From assembly GCA_044369995.1 (NCBI GenBank), contig JBILWG010000019.1:1-18952 (forward strand): a stretch of DNA of 18,952 nt, written 5' to 3'. Under the pieces are notes generated by a model, which saw only the letters and a list, made by a program, of their open reading frames with translations, was not told the DNA's origin and did not search any database. Position 1 is the first letter of the stretch. Every line of letters starts with the position of its first letter. Shown here piece after piece: positions 1-6,410 of the stretch. This DNA is from F1-60-MAGs149 sp044369995 (GTDB lineage Bacteria; Actinomycetota; Thermoleophilia; Gaiellales; F1-60-MAGs149). The position numbers were made by a program, and so were the translations under genes.

Positions 1-1
1 G

Positions 2-394
2 AGCGGCCAGAAGATCCACATCACCGCCTACCAGTACGGCTGGAAGTACACGTACCTCAACGAGGACGTCGACATCAAGGACAGCCCGGATCTGGTCGTG
101 CCGGTCGGCGTGCCGATCGCCTTCGAGCTCACCACGATGGACGTCATGCACTCGTTCTGGGTGCCCGCCTGGCGTCTGCAGATGGGTGCCACGCCGGCGC
201 AGACCAACTACACGTCGATCACGCCGAACAAGATCGGCGAGTACGACATCGTCTGCGCCTTCCTGTGCGGCACCGGCCATACGCAGATGAACAGTGCCGT
301 CGATGGCGGCCTCGTGACCAAGGTGCGCGTCGTCCCCCAGGCCGACTTCGATAAGTGGGTCGCCGAGACCAAGGCGAAGGCAGCTGCCGCATGA
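2..394 (+). CDS. coxB: Cytochrome c oxidase subunit II, CuA domain (5' end outside window)
   Basis: Carries the CuA centre that accepts electrons from the external donor and passes them to subunit I. The reading frame is open from base 2, so the N-terminal membrane helices lie before the window; only the periplasmic cupredoxin domain is visible. Seen: an aromatic patch (AYQYGWKYTY), the first CuA histidine in HSFWVP, and the cluster CAFLCGTGHTQM (bases 254-289), which keeps both Cys, the second His and the Met. Oddities: the Glu normally between the two Cys (backbone CuA ligand, side-chain Mg ligand) is Phe; the usual D-A-x-P-G-R loop reads GATPAQ; the usual first Trp of the electron-entry patch is Tyr. 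The protein ends about 35 residues after the CuA motif, so there is no C-terminal cytochrome c domain, unlike caa3 oxidases. coxA follows after 46 nt. Family certain; donor unknown. Confidence 0.93.
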   Translation, partial: SGQKIHITAYQYGWKYTYLNEDVDIKDSPDLVVPVGVPIAFELTTMDVMHSFWVPAWRLQMGATPAQTNYTSITPNKIGEYDIVCAFLCGTGHTQMNSAVDGGLVTKVRVVPQADFDKWVAETKAKAAAA

Positions 395-440
395 CTTCGC
401 TTCCGCCCAGCATCGTTATGACTCCCGGAGGGTTCGCCCG

Positions 441-2309
441 ATGACCGCCGTCCTGCGCCCCACGCTCGCCCGCTGCCTGTGGACCACACCGCTGTTCGCA
501 GCCGTGGCGGTCATGGTCACGTTCCTGGCGCGCTCGATCTTCGACATGCAGCCGGTCATGCAGGAGAACACCTTCCTGACCGTCGCCTACATCTTCGGCT
601 CGGTCGGGTTCATCGTCGGCATCGGCGGCATGGACTACTGGTGGACGTGGATCACCGGTGGCGAGCTCGACACCAACGACCACTCCCAGCATGGCGCGAA
701 GTCGTGGCGCGACTACTTCAAGTTCAACACCGACCACAAGGTGATCGGTGTCCAGTACATCGTCTTCACGTTCCTGATGTACCTCGTCGGCGGTCTCTTC
801 GCCGAGGTGTTCCGCGCCGAGCTCGCCAAGCCGGGCATGCAGTCCATCAGCAACGGGCAGTACAACGAGCTGATCTCGTCGCACGGCACGATCATGATCT
901 TCACCTTCATGGTCCCGGTCTTCGCCGGCATCGGCAACTACGTCATCCCGCTGATGATCGGCGCGGACGACATGGCCTTCCCTCGCCTCAACGCCGTCTC
1001 CTTCTGGCTGCTTCCGCTGGCCGGCATGATCCTGCTCTCTGCCTGGGCCTACGGGTCGTACGACACGGGTTGGACGGCCTACCCGACCCTGCAGGATCAG
1101 AGCCCGTTCGGGCAGACGCTGTTCCAGATCGGCGTGATCATCGCGGGCAGCTCGTCGATTGCCACGGCGGTCAACTTCCTCGTCACGATCGTGGCGATGC
1201 GCGCACCCGGCATGACGCTGTTCCGCATGCCGCTCCTGTGCTGGGCCAACCTCGCCACCTCCGCCCTCGTCGTGGCCGCCACGCCGTTCGTGGCCGGTGC
1301 GATGTTCATGGCGATGTTCGACCGCGAGATGGGCACGCACTTCTTCACCACCGAAGGCGGCGGCACCGCGCTCGCGTACCAGCACATCTTCTGGTTCTAC
1401 TCACATCCCGCGGTGTACATCATGGTGCTGCCGGGCTTCGGCATCATCAGCGAGGTGATCGCCACGCATGCGCGCAAGCCGGTCTTCGGCTACCGCGCGG
1501 TGGCCTTCTCCTCGGCCGGTATCGCCGTTCTCGGCTTCTCGGTCTGGGCCCACCACATGTTCGCGTCCGGCATGCAGTCGTGGCTGCGCGTCCCGATCAT
1601 GTTCGCGACCCTGCTGATCGCGGTGCCGACCGGCATCAAGATCTTCTCGTGGGTCGGCACCCTCTGGGGCGGCGTCGTCCGGCTCACCACGGCCAACCTC
1701 TTCGCACTCGGCTTCATCGTCGCGTTCGTGATCGGCGGCCTGTCCGGCGTCATGCTCGCCTCGGTGCCGTTCGACCTCTCGATCACGAACTCGTACTTCA
1801 TCGTCGCCCACTTCCACTACGTGCTGTTCGGCGGCTCGGTGCTGACGGTCTTCGCGGGCCTCTACCACTGGTTCCCGAAGGTGACCGGCCGCATGTACGA
1901 CGAGAAGCTCGGCAAGTGGCACTTCTGGATCACCTTCATCGCGCTCAACGGCACCTTCTTCCCCATGCACTACCAGGGGCTCGAGGGCATGCCGCGCCGC
2001 GTCGCCGATTACGCGCCGCAGTTCGGCTGGAGCAACACCGTGATCACGATCTCGGCCTTCATCCTCGGCGCCAGCACGCTGATCTTCATCTACAACATGG
2101 TGCACTCCGCGCGGCACGGCAAGCCGGCCGGCGCGAATCCGTGGGGCGGTCTCACCCTCGAGTGGCTGGTCTCCTCGCCCCCGCCGATCTTCAACTTCCC
2201 CAGCACGCCGCGCGTGGTCGGTGGCCCCTATCGCTACGGTGAGGAGGGCGTCAAGCACGCCATCTTCCCCGACGAGCAGCCCGCGGAGAAGGAGACGGTC
2301 GGCGTCTAG
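441..2309 (+). CDS. coxA: Cytochrome c oxidase subunit I, A2-type, with extra N-terminal helices
   Basis: Catalytic subunit of the proton-pumping terminal oxidase. Visible ligands: His148 (low-spin heme), His322 with Tyr326 (CuB and its crosslinked Tyr), His371/His372 (CuB), His457 (heme a3) and His459 (low-spin heme). K-channel Lys400 and D-channel Asp177 (GADDMAFPR) with Asn184 are present. Residues 320-325 read YSHPAV, the A2 subtype motif replacing the HPEV Glu of A1 enzymes. The canonical core begins near residue 89 (WRDYFKFNTDHK); before it lie about 88 residues with two predicted membrane helices (about 15-32 and 46-68), making the protein 622 aa against the usual 530-560. The HD pair eight and seven residues before His457, normally Mg ligands, is Thr449-Asn450. 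Start chosen for GGAGG at 426-430, 10 nt before the ATG. In operon with coxB and coxC. Confidence 0.97.
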   Translation: MTAVLRPTLARCLWTTPLFAAVAVMVTFLARSIFDMQPVMQENTFLTVAYIFGSVGFIVGIGGMDYWWTWITGGELDTNDHSQHGAKSWRDYFKFNTDHKVIGVQYIVFTFLMYLVGGLFAEVFRAELAKPGMQSISNGQYNELISSHGTIMIFTFMVPVFAGIGNYVIPLMIGADDMAFPRLNAVSFWLLPLAGMILLSAWAYGSYDTGWTAYPTLQDQSPFGQTLFQIGVIIAGSSSIATAVNFLVTIVAMRAPGMTLFRMPLLCWANLATSALVVAATPFVAGAMFMAMFDREMGTHFFTTEGGGTALAYQHIFWFYSHPAVYIMVLPGFGIISEVIATHARKPVFGYRAVAFSSAGIAVLGFSVWAHHMFASGMQSWLRVPIMFATLLIAVPTGIKIFSWVGTLWGGVVRLTTANLFALGFIVAFVIGGLSGVMLASVPFDLSITNSYFIVAHFHYVLFGGSVLTVFAGLYHWFPKVTGRMYDEKLGKWHFWITFIALNGTFFPMHYQGLEGMPRRVADYAPQFGWSNTVITISAFILGASTLIFIYNMVHSARHGKPAGANPWGGLTLEWLVSSPPPIFNFPSTPRVVGGPYRYGEEGVKHAIFPDEQPAEKETVGV

Positions 2310-2333
2310 CGTCTGACCGCGAGGAGCATCACC

Positions 2334-2930
2334 ATGGCAACCGCCGAGCCCACCGCACCGAAGGTCCAGCCCTACCGCACGAACATGAACGTGTGCGTGA
2401 TGGGGCTGATCGTCTTCCTCGTCTCCGAGCTCGCGCTGTTCGGCGCGTTCTTCATGTACTACGCCAACCTGCGCCTCGCGCGCGGTGTGGAATGGCCCGG
2501 CGACTTCCACATTCCCGCCGAGGCGACGTCGATCAACACGCTGATCCTGGTGCTGTCGTCGTTCACCTGCGAGTTCGCGCTCCTGTCGCTCGACAAGAAG
2601 GGCAAGGGCGGGCGGGTCTTCGCCTGGCTGTTCCTCACGTTCGCGCTCGGCGCCGTGTTCCTCGGCCTGCAGGTCTACGAATACATGACCATCGGCTTCA
2701 CGCCGCAGACGACGTCGGTCGGCGCGATCTTCTTCAGCCTCACCGGCCTGCACGGCCTGCACGTCTTCGTGGGTCTGCTGCTTCTCGGGCTCGGCATGAT
2801 CCGCGCGCTGAGAGGTCGCTGGAGCGCCGACAACCACGTCGGATTGCTCGGTATCAGCGTGTACTGGCACTTCGTGGACATCGTCTGGGTGATCCTGTTC
2901 GCCGTCGTGTACTGCCTGCCCAGCAGCTGA
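2334..2930 (+). CDS. coxC: Cytochrome c oxidase subunit III
   Basis: Membrane subunit that stabilises subunit I and the D-channel proton supply. At 198 aa it is the short five-helix form common in Gram-positive bacteria. Seen: helix I with the conserved Glu in VSELALFGAFFMYY, the helix-loop FFSLTGLHGLHVFVG, and the C-terminal helix YWHFVDIVWVILF. All match the subunit III/quinol oxidase III family; the association with coxA/coxB points to the cytochrome oxidase version. The ATG at 2334 follows GAGGAG (2321-2326) by 7 nt and lies 24 nt after the coxA stop, so translation is probably operonic. No small subunit IV (CtaF/CoxD-like) gene follows; the extra helices on coxA may replace it, which is speculation. 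Confidence 0.95.
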   Translation: MATAEPTAPKVQPYRTNMNVCVMGLIVFLVSELALFGAFFMYYANLRLARGVEWPGDFHIPAEATSINTLILVLSSFTCEFALLSLDKKGKGGRVFAWLFLTFALGAVFLGLQVYEYMTIGFTPQTTSVGAIFFSLTGLHGLHVFVGLLLLGLGMIRALRGRWSADNHVGLLGISVYWHFVDIVWVILFAVVYCLPSS

Positions 2931-2934
2931 TCCC

Positions 2935-2944
2935 GGGGAGGTGA
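2935..2944 (+). promoter_or_regulatory. Very strong Shine-Dalgarno sequence
   Basis: GGGGAGGTGA contains GGAGGTGA, an eight-base perfect complement to the usual 16S anti-SD. It sits just after the coxC stop, with the GGAGG core 6 nt before the ATG at 2948. It fixes that start and suggests the following membrane protein is well translated from the cox mRNA. Confidence 0.7.
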
Positions 2945-2947
2945 CCC

Positions 2948-3598
2948 ATGGTCATCTGGGTCCTCACGCACCTCCCCCACATCGTTCCGCCGATCATCGC
3001 GTTCATCTTCCTGGCGCGCCTGGCGTTCTGGGCCGCGGCTCAGCCCCCCTCGCACTACACCGATGAGCAGGTCGACGAGTGGAATCGCGAGCGCGCGGCG
3101 GCCCAGGCCCTGCGCTCGCTGCCGGTACGGCGCCGCACGGCGCTGATGGCGCTGATCTCGCTCGGTCCGCTCGTCCTCGCCTTCCTGACCGGTCTCTGGA
3201 TCTACACGCTGTCGTTGCGGGGTGACGCGTCGCCCGACTGGCTGATCTGGTTCCACGTCGCGACCAGCGTGGTCGGACTCGTCCTCGTCACGGTGAAGAC
3301 GGCCGAGCTCGGCTGGCGCCGCATCCTGCGGCGCGTGCAGGCCCGCCGACCGCAGGACGCGATTGCCTCACTGACGATGCTGGCGCTCGGCGTGCCGATC
3401 ACGGTGACCGGGATCCTGATGCTGCTGGAGCCCTCGGGCGGCGCCTTCACGGGGATCGACTACCTCCACGTGGTGACGGGCGTCTGGTGGGCCGTGATCG
3501 TGCAGTGGCACGCGTATCGCTACTTCTCGCGAGCGCTCCGAGCGGTCACCGGCCCGTCCGCATCGGCGCCCGCGGCGCCGTCCGACGTCGCCGCCTGA
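2948..3598 (+). CDS. Five-helix membrane protein of the cox operon, possible b-type cytochrome
   Basis: Not a family I can name with certainty. The 216-aa protein has about five predicted membrane helices (7-30, 64-90, 98-121, 139-161, 170-194) and a disordered Ala/Pro/Ser tail. Histidines lie inside helices: His103 at the start of helix 3, His174 and His188 in helix 5 (His-x13-His, the spacing of two hemes stacked across a membrane in b-type cytochromes). His8 and His11 are in helix 1. Helix 3 has Lys117 where a second His would complete a diheme site, so one bis-His heme (His103/His174) is the most that pattern supports. It lies 17 nt after coxC behind a strong SD, so it probably works with the oxidase, as electron carrier or assembly factor. 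The last 79 nt overlap the convergent minus-strand gene. Could equally be a heme-free membrane protein. Confidence 0.75.
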   Translation: MVIWVLTHLPHIVPPIIAFIFLARLAFWAAAQPPSHYTDEQVDEWNRERAAAQALRSLPVRRRTALMALISLGPLVLAFLTGLWIYTLSLRGDASPDWLIWFHVATSVVGLVLVTVKTAELGWRRILRRVQARRPQDAIASLTMLALGVPITVTGILMLLEPSGGAFTGIDYLHVVTGVWWAVIVQWHAYRYFSRALRAVTGPSASAPAAPSDVAA

Positions 3599-3957
3599 GG
3601 CCCGGTCCGGACGAGTGCCTCGCAGACCAGCCGGTGGGTGACGCTACGTGCCATACGCGCATCGCCGGTGCGCGTGAGGATCAGGAACCAGAGCTCGTCG
3701 AAGAGCGCGGGGATCCGCACGGCTGCAACCGATGAGCGCAGCAGGGCCTCGCCATCCGCCTGCCCGAGCTCCTGCGCGGCGAGCGTCAGCAGGCACCCAT
3801 CGCCGTCGTTCGCCCCCCACCCGCCTCCGAGCAGGCGCTCCTGATTTCGCTCGAGCGCCCGGGCGATCGCCTCGGTCACCTCGTGATCGGCGTGCATGAG
3901 GGCATCGCGCAGCTCGACCTGCAGCTGCGTCTCGCGGGAGGAGGATGCGGTGGACAT
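3520..3957 (-). CDS. Hypothetical helical protein, 145 aa
   Basis: I do not recognise a family. The protein has no membrane segment or signal peptide and looks soluble and mostly helical. Its centre is distinctive: ERNQERLLGGGWG, a Gly-rich turn followed by NDGDG, then CLLTLAAQELG, and a hydrophobic stretch RIPALFDELWFLILTRTGD. The last ~25 residues (Ala/Gly/Asp-rich) look disordered and are encoded in the overlap with the convergent cox-operon gene. The ATG at 3957 is preferred because TACCAT lies exactly 7 nt upstream, the spacing of a leaderless transcript, and because the upstream continuation of the frame crosses the divergent gene and ctaB. Conserved-looking composition and a well-placed promoter argue for a real gene; function unknown. 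Confidence 0.7.
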   Translation of the reverse strand: MSTASSSRETQLQVELRDALMHADHEVTEAIARALERNQERLLGGGWGANDGDGCLLTLAAQELGQADGEALLRSSVAAVRIPALFDELWFLILTRTGDARMARSVTHRLVCEALVRTGPQAATSDGAAGADADGPVTARSAREK

Positions 3958-3964
3958 CAGCCCA

Positions 3965-3970
3965 ATGGTA
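3965..3970 (-). promoter_or_regulatory. -10 box TACCAT for the 145-aa gene (leaderless)
   Basis: On the minus strand TACCAT is followed by exactly 7 nt and then the ATG at 3957, so transcription would start at or beside the start codon. No clear -35 and no Shine-Dalgarno are seen. It shares the TA step at 3969-3970 with the plus-strand -10 box. Confidence 0.5.
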
Positions 3971-3974
3971 GCCT
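3969..3974 (+). promoter_or_regulatory. -10 box TAGCCT for the 70-aa membrane protein (leaderless)
   Basis: TAGCCT is followed by 7 nt and the ATG at 3982. It fits TANNNT and overlaps the opposing TACCAT box by the self-complementary TA. No Shine-Dalgarno lies before this ATG, which supports leaderless initiation. Confidence 0.45.
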
Positions 3975-3981
3975 GCGTCGT

Positions 3982-4194
3982 ATGCCCGGACTGCTGTCGC
4001 CCATGCGTGCGCTGGTGCTCGGTGGCATCGGCCTGCTCTGCCAGGTGGTCGCGCTGCTGCCGCCCATTGACGACGCCGTCGCCACCAATGCCGCGATTCA
4101 CTACCTCCAGCACGGGATCATCTTCGCGGGCGGGCTCTGCATGGGCATCGCGTTGCGCGATCTGCTGATGATGAGCCGCAGCGCCGGCCGCTGA
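3982..4194 (+). CDS. Small two-helix membrane protein, 70 aa
   Basis: Not recognised. Two predicted membrane helices: about residues 8-28 (RALVLGGIGLLCQVVALL) and 39-60 (IHYLQHGIIFAGGLCMGIAL), joined by a short acidic loop with PPIDD. The second helix opens with two His three residues apart and contains a Cys-Met pair; the first contains one Cys. Such residues would suit a metal or heme handler near ctaB, but that is speculation. The ATG at 3982 is chosen over an upstream in-frame ATG at 3883 because the latter would run through the divergent gene, and because TAGCCT sits 7 nt before 3982. The stop is 35 nt before the ctaB leader frame. Confidence 0.6.
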   Translation: MPGLLSPMRALVLGGIGLLCQVVALLPPIDDAVATNAAIHYLQHGIIFAGGLCMGIALRDLLMMSRSAGR

Positions 4195-4216
4195 TCGGCG
4201 ACTCAGGCTCCTCCGA

Positions 4217-4222
4217 TACGAT
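4217..4222 (+). promoter_or_regulatory. -10 box TACGAT upstream of ctaB
   Basis: TACGAT followed by 7 nt and GTG at 4230. The GTG opens a 13-codon frame rather than ctaB itself, so this promoter would give a leaderless leader peptide with ctaB initiating internally. No -35 is evident. Confidence 0.45.
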
Positions 4223-4229
4223 GCGATCC

Positions 4230-4271
4230 GTGAGCGCGTGCTGCATTGGAGCCGGTTGCCGTGGCTGCTGA
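4230..4271 (+). CDS. Putative leaderless cysteine-rich leader peptide before ctaB
   Basis: GTG at 4230, 7 nt after TACGAT, opens a 13-codon frame reading MSACCIGAGCRGC and ending in TGA at 4269-4271. Four of 13 codons are TGC. It overlaps the possible ctaB starts at 4246 and 4261 and ends 10 nt before the one at 4282. Leaderless cysteine-rich upstream frames that act as attenuators are known in actinobacteria, usually before sulfur genes; here the downstream gene makes heme O. TGC is common in this composition, so chance is possible. Confidence 0.3.
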   Translation: MSACCIGAGCRGC

Positions 4272-5187
4272 GCCTGTCGCCGTGCGCGAGCCGTCCGCGG
4301 TGCTCGACTACTTCGAGCTGACGAAGCCGCGCGTGATGGTGCTGCTCCTGATCACCATGGTCGGTGCGATGGTCTGGGCGGAGAACGGACTGCCACCGCT
4401 CTGGCTGCTCGGCGCCGCGCTGCTCGGCATGGGCCTGACCTCCGGCGGTGCCAGCGCGATCAACCATGCCCTCGAGCCGGACCTCGATATCCGCATGGAG
4501 CGCACGCGCGACCGCCCCGTGGCCGCGGGGCGGATCGAGCCCCGCCCCGCGATCGTCTTCGGCATCGTCCTCACGGTGCTCGGCGTGCTCGTGCTGGGCT
4601 TCTTGACGGGACAGCCGCTCGCCGCCGCGCTGGCGCTGGCGGGGAACCTCTTCTACGTGCTGGTCTACACCATGTGGCTCAAACGGCGAACGCCGCAGAA
4701 CATCGTGATCGGCGGCGCGGCAGGTGCGATGCCGCCACTGGTCGGCTGGGCGGCCGTGACGGGCGAGATCGGCTGGCCGGCGCTGATCATGTTCGGGGTG
4801 ATCTTCCTGTGGACGCCGCCCCACTTCTGGGCGCTGGCGATCGTCAAGTTCGACGACTACGAGGATGCCGGGGTGCCGATGCTGCCGAACGTCGCCGGGG
4901 TGCGGGCCGCGACCCTGCAGAGCGTGGTCTACGCCGTCCTCCTGCTGGGGTTCTCCCTCGTACCGCTGTTGCTCTGGGGGGTCGGGGTCACCGGTGAGGT
5001 GCTCGGACCTCTCTACGGGGTCCTGGCGCTGCTGCTCGGTCTGCGCTTTCTCCAGTACACGGTGCGCCTCCATCGCGCGGACGGCGAGCTCGACCTGGCC
5101 CGAGAGACCTTCCGCTTCTCCCTCCTCTACCTGGCTGGCATCTTCTTCGCGATGGCGCTCGATCGCGTGCTGCCGCTTCCCTGGTAG
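4261..5187 (+). CDS. ctaB: Protoheme IX farnesyltransferase (heme O synthase)
   Basis: UbiA-family membrane prenyltransferase that adds a farnesyl group to heme B, the first step toward the heme of the oxidase encoded upstream. Family marks seen: TKPRV near the N-terminus, the first Asp-rich motif NHALEPDLDIRMERTRDRP (prenyl diphosphate/Mg binding), TPQNIVIGGAAGAMPP, FLWTPPHFWALAI, and the second Asp-rich site DYEDAGVPMLP. About nine membrane helices, 308 aa, normal length. Possible in-frame starts are TTG 4246, GTG 4261, GTG 4282 and GTG 4300; 4261 is preferred because GGAG lies 9 nt upstream (4248-4251). The leader frame 4230-4271 overlaps this region, so translation may be coupled to it. 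A heme A synthase (ctaA) is not in the window. The MFS gene follows within 10 nt. Confidence 0.95.
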   Translation: MAAEPVAVREPSAVLDYFELTKPRVMVLLLITMVGAMVWAENGLPPLWLLGAALLGMGLTSGGASAINHALEPDLDIRMERTRDRPVAAGRIEPRPAIVFGIVLTVLGVLVLGFLTGQPLAAALALAGNLFYVLVYTMWLKRRTPQNIVIGGAAGAMPPLVGWAAVTGEIGWPALIMFGVIFLWTPPHFWALAIVKFDDYEDAGVPMLPNVAGVRAATLQSVVYAVLLLGFSLVPLLLWGVGVTGEVLGPLYGVLALLLGLRFLQYTVRLHRADGELDLARETFRFSLLYLAGIFFAMALDRVLPLPW

Positions 5188-5195
5188 GGCCCGTG

Positions 5196-6410
5196 ATGAG
5201 CCGCACTCGTTCCGTGTCGCCGCGTCGGCTGACAGCGCTCGTCTCCGCGCTGATCTTCCTCGACATGATCACCTGGCTGGCGGCTGTACCGCTGGTGCCC
5301 GTGTGGCAGAAGGAGTTCGCGCTCTCGGACGATCAGTCGGGACTGATCCTCGGCGTCTACAGCTTCGCTGTGCTGCTCTGTGCGGTGCCGGCGGGGTTCC
5401 TGGCCGATCGCGTCGGGGCGCGTCGCCTCACGCTGATCGGTGCGGCGGCGTTCATCCTGGCGGCACCGGCGATCGCCCTGGCCGACAGCTTCTGGATGCT
5501 GGTCGCGGTGCGCATCGTGCAGGGCGCGTGCTCGGCGATCACGTGGTCTGCCGGCCTGGCCTGGCTGGCGGGCGCGGTCGGCGACGACTATCGTCCGCGC
5601 GGTCTCTCGATCGCCAACGCGACGGCCACCGTCGGCACGATCGCAGGTCCGCTGCTGGGTGGTCCGATCGTCTCGCTGGTTGGGATTGGGCCGGCGTTCA
5701 CCGTGCTGGGCGGCATGGTCGCGTTGGTCGTGATCTGGGCGCTGTTCGAGCCCGGTGGTCCGGTACGGGTGGGCTCGCACGAATCGGCCCAGAGCCCCTT
5801 CGTGTCCCTCCGGAGCGCCGCGCGTCCGGGTCTGATCCAGATCGCCTTCGTCTCCATCGCGTTCGTCTCGCTGATGATGGCGGCGCTCCAGTTGCTGGCA
5901 CCCCTTCACCTCGATGATGCGGGGATCTCGTCCGCGGCGATCGGCTGGATCTTCACGGCCGGAAGCGTGATGTCGGTGCTGGCGATCCTCACGGTCGCAC
6001 GCCTCGGGCGCCGCCTCAACCAGACCAGAGCGCTGATCATCCTGCCCGTCGTGTGCGGCAGCCTGGTCGTGCTGATGCTCGTACCGCTCGGAGTGCCGTG
6101 GTACGGCTTCCTGCTGATTGCCGCCATGTGCCTCTCGGCACCGATCTTCACGATCGCGTACGCCGCCTGTGCCGACGGCGCACGCCTCGAGAAGATCGGC
6201 GAGGGCGGCGTCTTCGGCATGCTCAATGCGGTCTGGGCCGTCGGCTCGCTGCTGGCGCCGATCATCGCCGGCTTCGTCTCTCAACAGGGGCCGACCTGGG
6301 CGACCTATGTCCTGGTTGGGATGCTCAGCGTCGTCACCCTGATCGTGCTGCGGCGCTCCGAGTCAGTGGTCGTCGCGGCTCGCCGCGCGGGCTACGATCC
6401 AGCGCAGTGA
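5196..6410 (+). CDS. MFS transporter
   Basis: Twelve-helix major facilitator, 404 aa, normal length. Seen: helix 1 with Asp/Trp (FLDMITWLAAVPLVP), the MFS loop 2-3 motif GFLADRVGARRL, a helix 4 Arg (VRIVQG), helix 5 GPLLGGPIV, and a central cytoplasmic loop around residues 185-210. It looks like a DHA1-type drug or metabolite exporter, but the substrate cannot be told from sequence. GTG 5193 directly precedes ATG 5196 and is an equal choice; both lie within 10 nt of the ctaB stop, so the two are cotranscribed. Its TGA overlaps the GTG of murT (GTGA), so it sits in an operon with the lipid II amidation pair; a role in envelope-related transport is possible but unproven. Confidence 0.9.
   Translation: MSRTRSVSPRRLTALVSALIFLDMITWLAAVPLVPVWQKEFALSDDQSGLILGVYSFAVLLCAVPAGFLADRVGARRLTLIGAAAFILAAPAIALADSFWMLVAVRIVQGACSAITWSAGLAWLAGAVGDDYRPRGLSIANATATVGTIAGPLLGGPIVSLVGIGPAFTVLGGMVALVVIWALFEPGGPVRVGSHESAQSPFVSLRSAARPGLIQIAFVSIAFVSLMMAALQLLAPLHLDDAGISSAAIGWIFTAGSVMSVLAILTVARLGRRLNQTRALIILPVVCGSLVVLMLVPLGVPWYGFLLIAAMCLSAPIFTIAYAACADGARLEKIGEGGVFGMLNAVWAVGSLLAPIIAGFVSQQGPTWATYVLVGMLSVVTLIVLRRSESVVVAARRAGYDPAQ
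6393..6398 (+). promoter_or_regulatory. Internal -10 box TACGAT for murT
   Basis: TACGAT, the same hexamer as before ctaB, lies inside the end of the MFS gene, 8 nt before the murT GTG at 6407. It could give an extra leaderless murT-gatD transcript. It also encodes Tyr-Asp in the MFS tail, so it may be coincidental. Confidence 0.35.

Noticed and set aside
290..394. Cytochrome c domain fused to CoxB (caa3 type)
   Set aside because: No CxxCH follows the CuA motif; the protein stops about 35 residues later.
219..1385. 388-codon minus-strand frame opposite coxB/coxA
   Set aside because: Low-complexity Arg/Glu/His/Asp composition typical of the antisense of GC-rich membrane protein genes; coxA is unambiguous on the other strand.
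1401..2870. 489-codon minus-strand frame opposite coxA/coxC
   Set aside because: Same antisense composition; no motif, and it would cover two certain genes.
4221..4271. Frameshifted N-terminus of ctaB in the GTG/ATG frame
   Set aside because: The frame ends at TGA 4271, and the ctaB frame has adequate starts of its own; treated instead as a possible leader peptide.
3958..5073. Upstream extension of the 145-aa minus-strand gene
   Set aside because: The extra N-terminal part is antisense to ctaB and the 70-aa gene and looks like a shadow; the ATG at 3957 has a well-placed -10.
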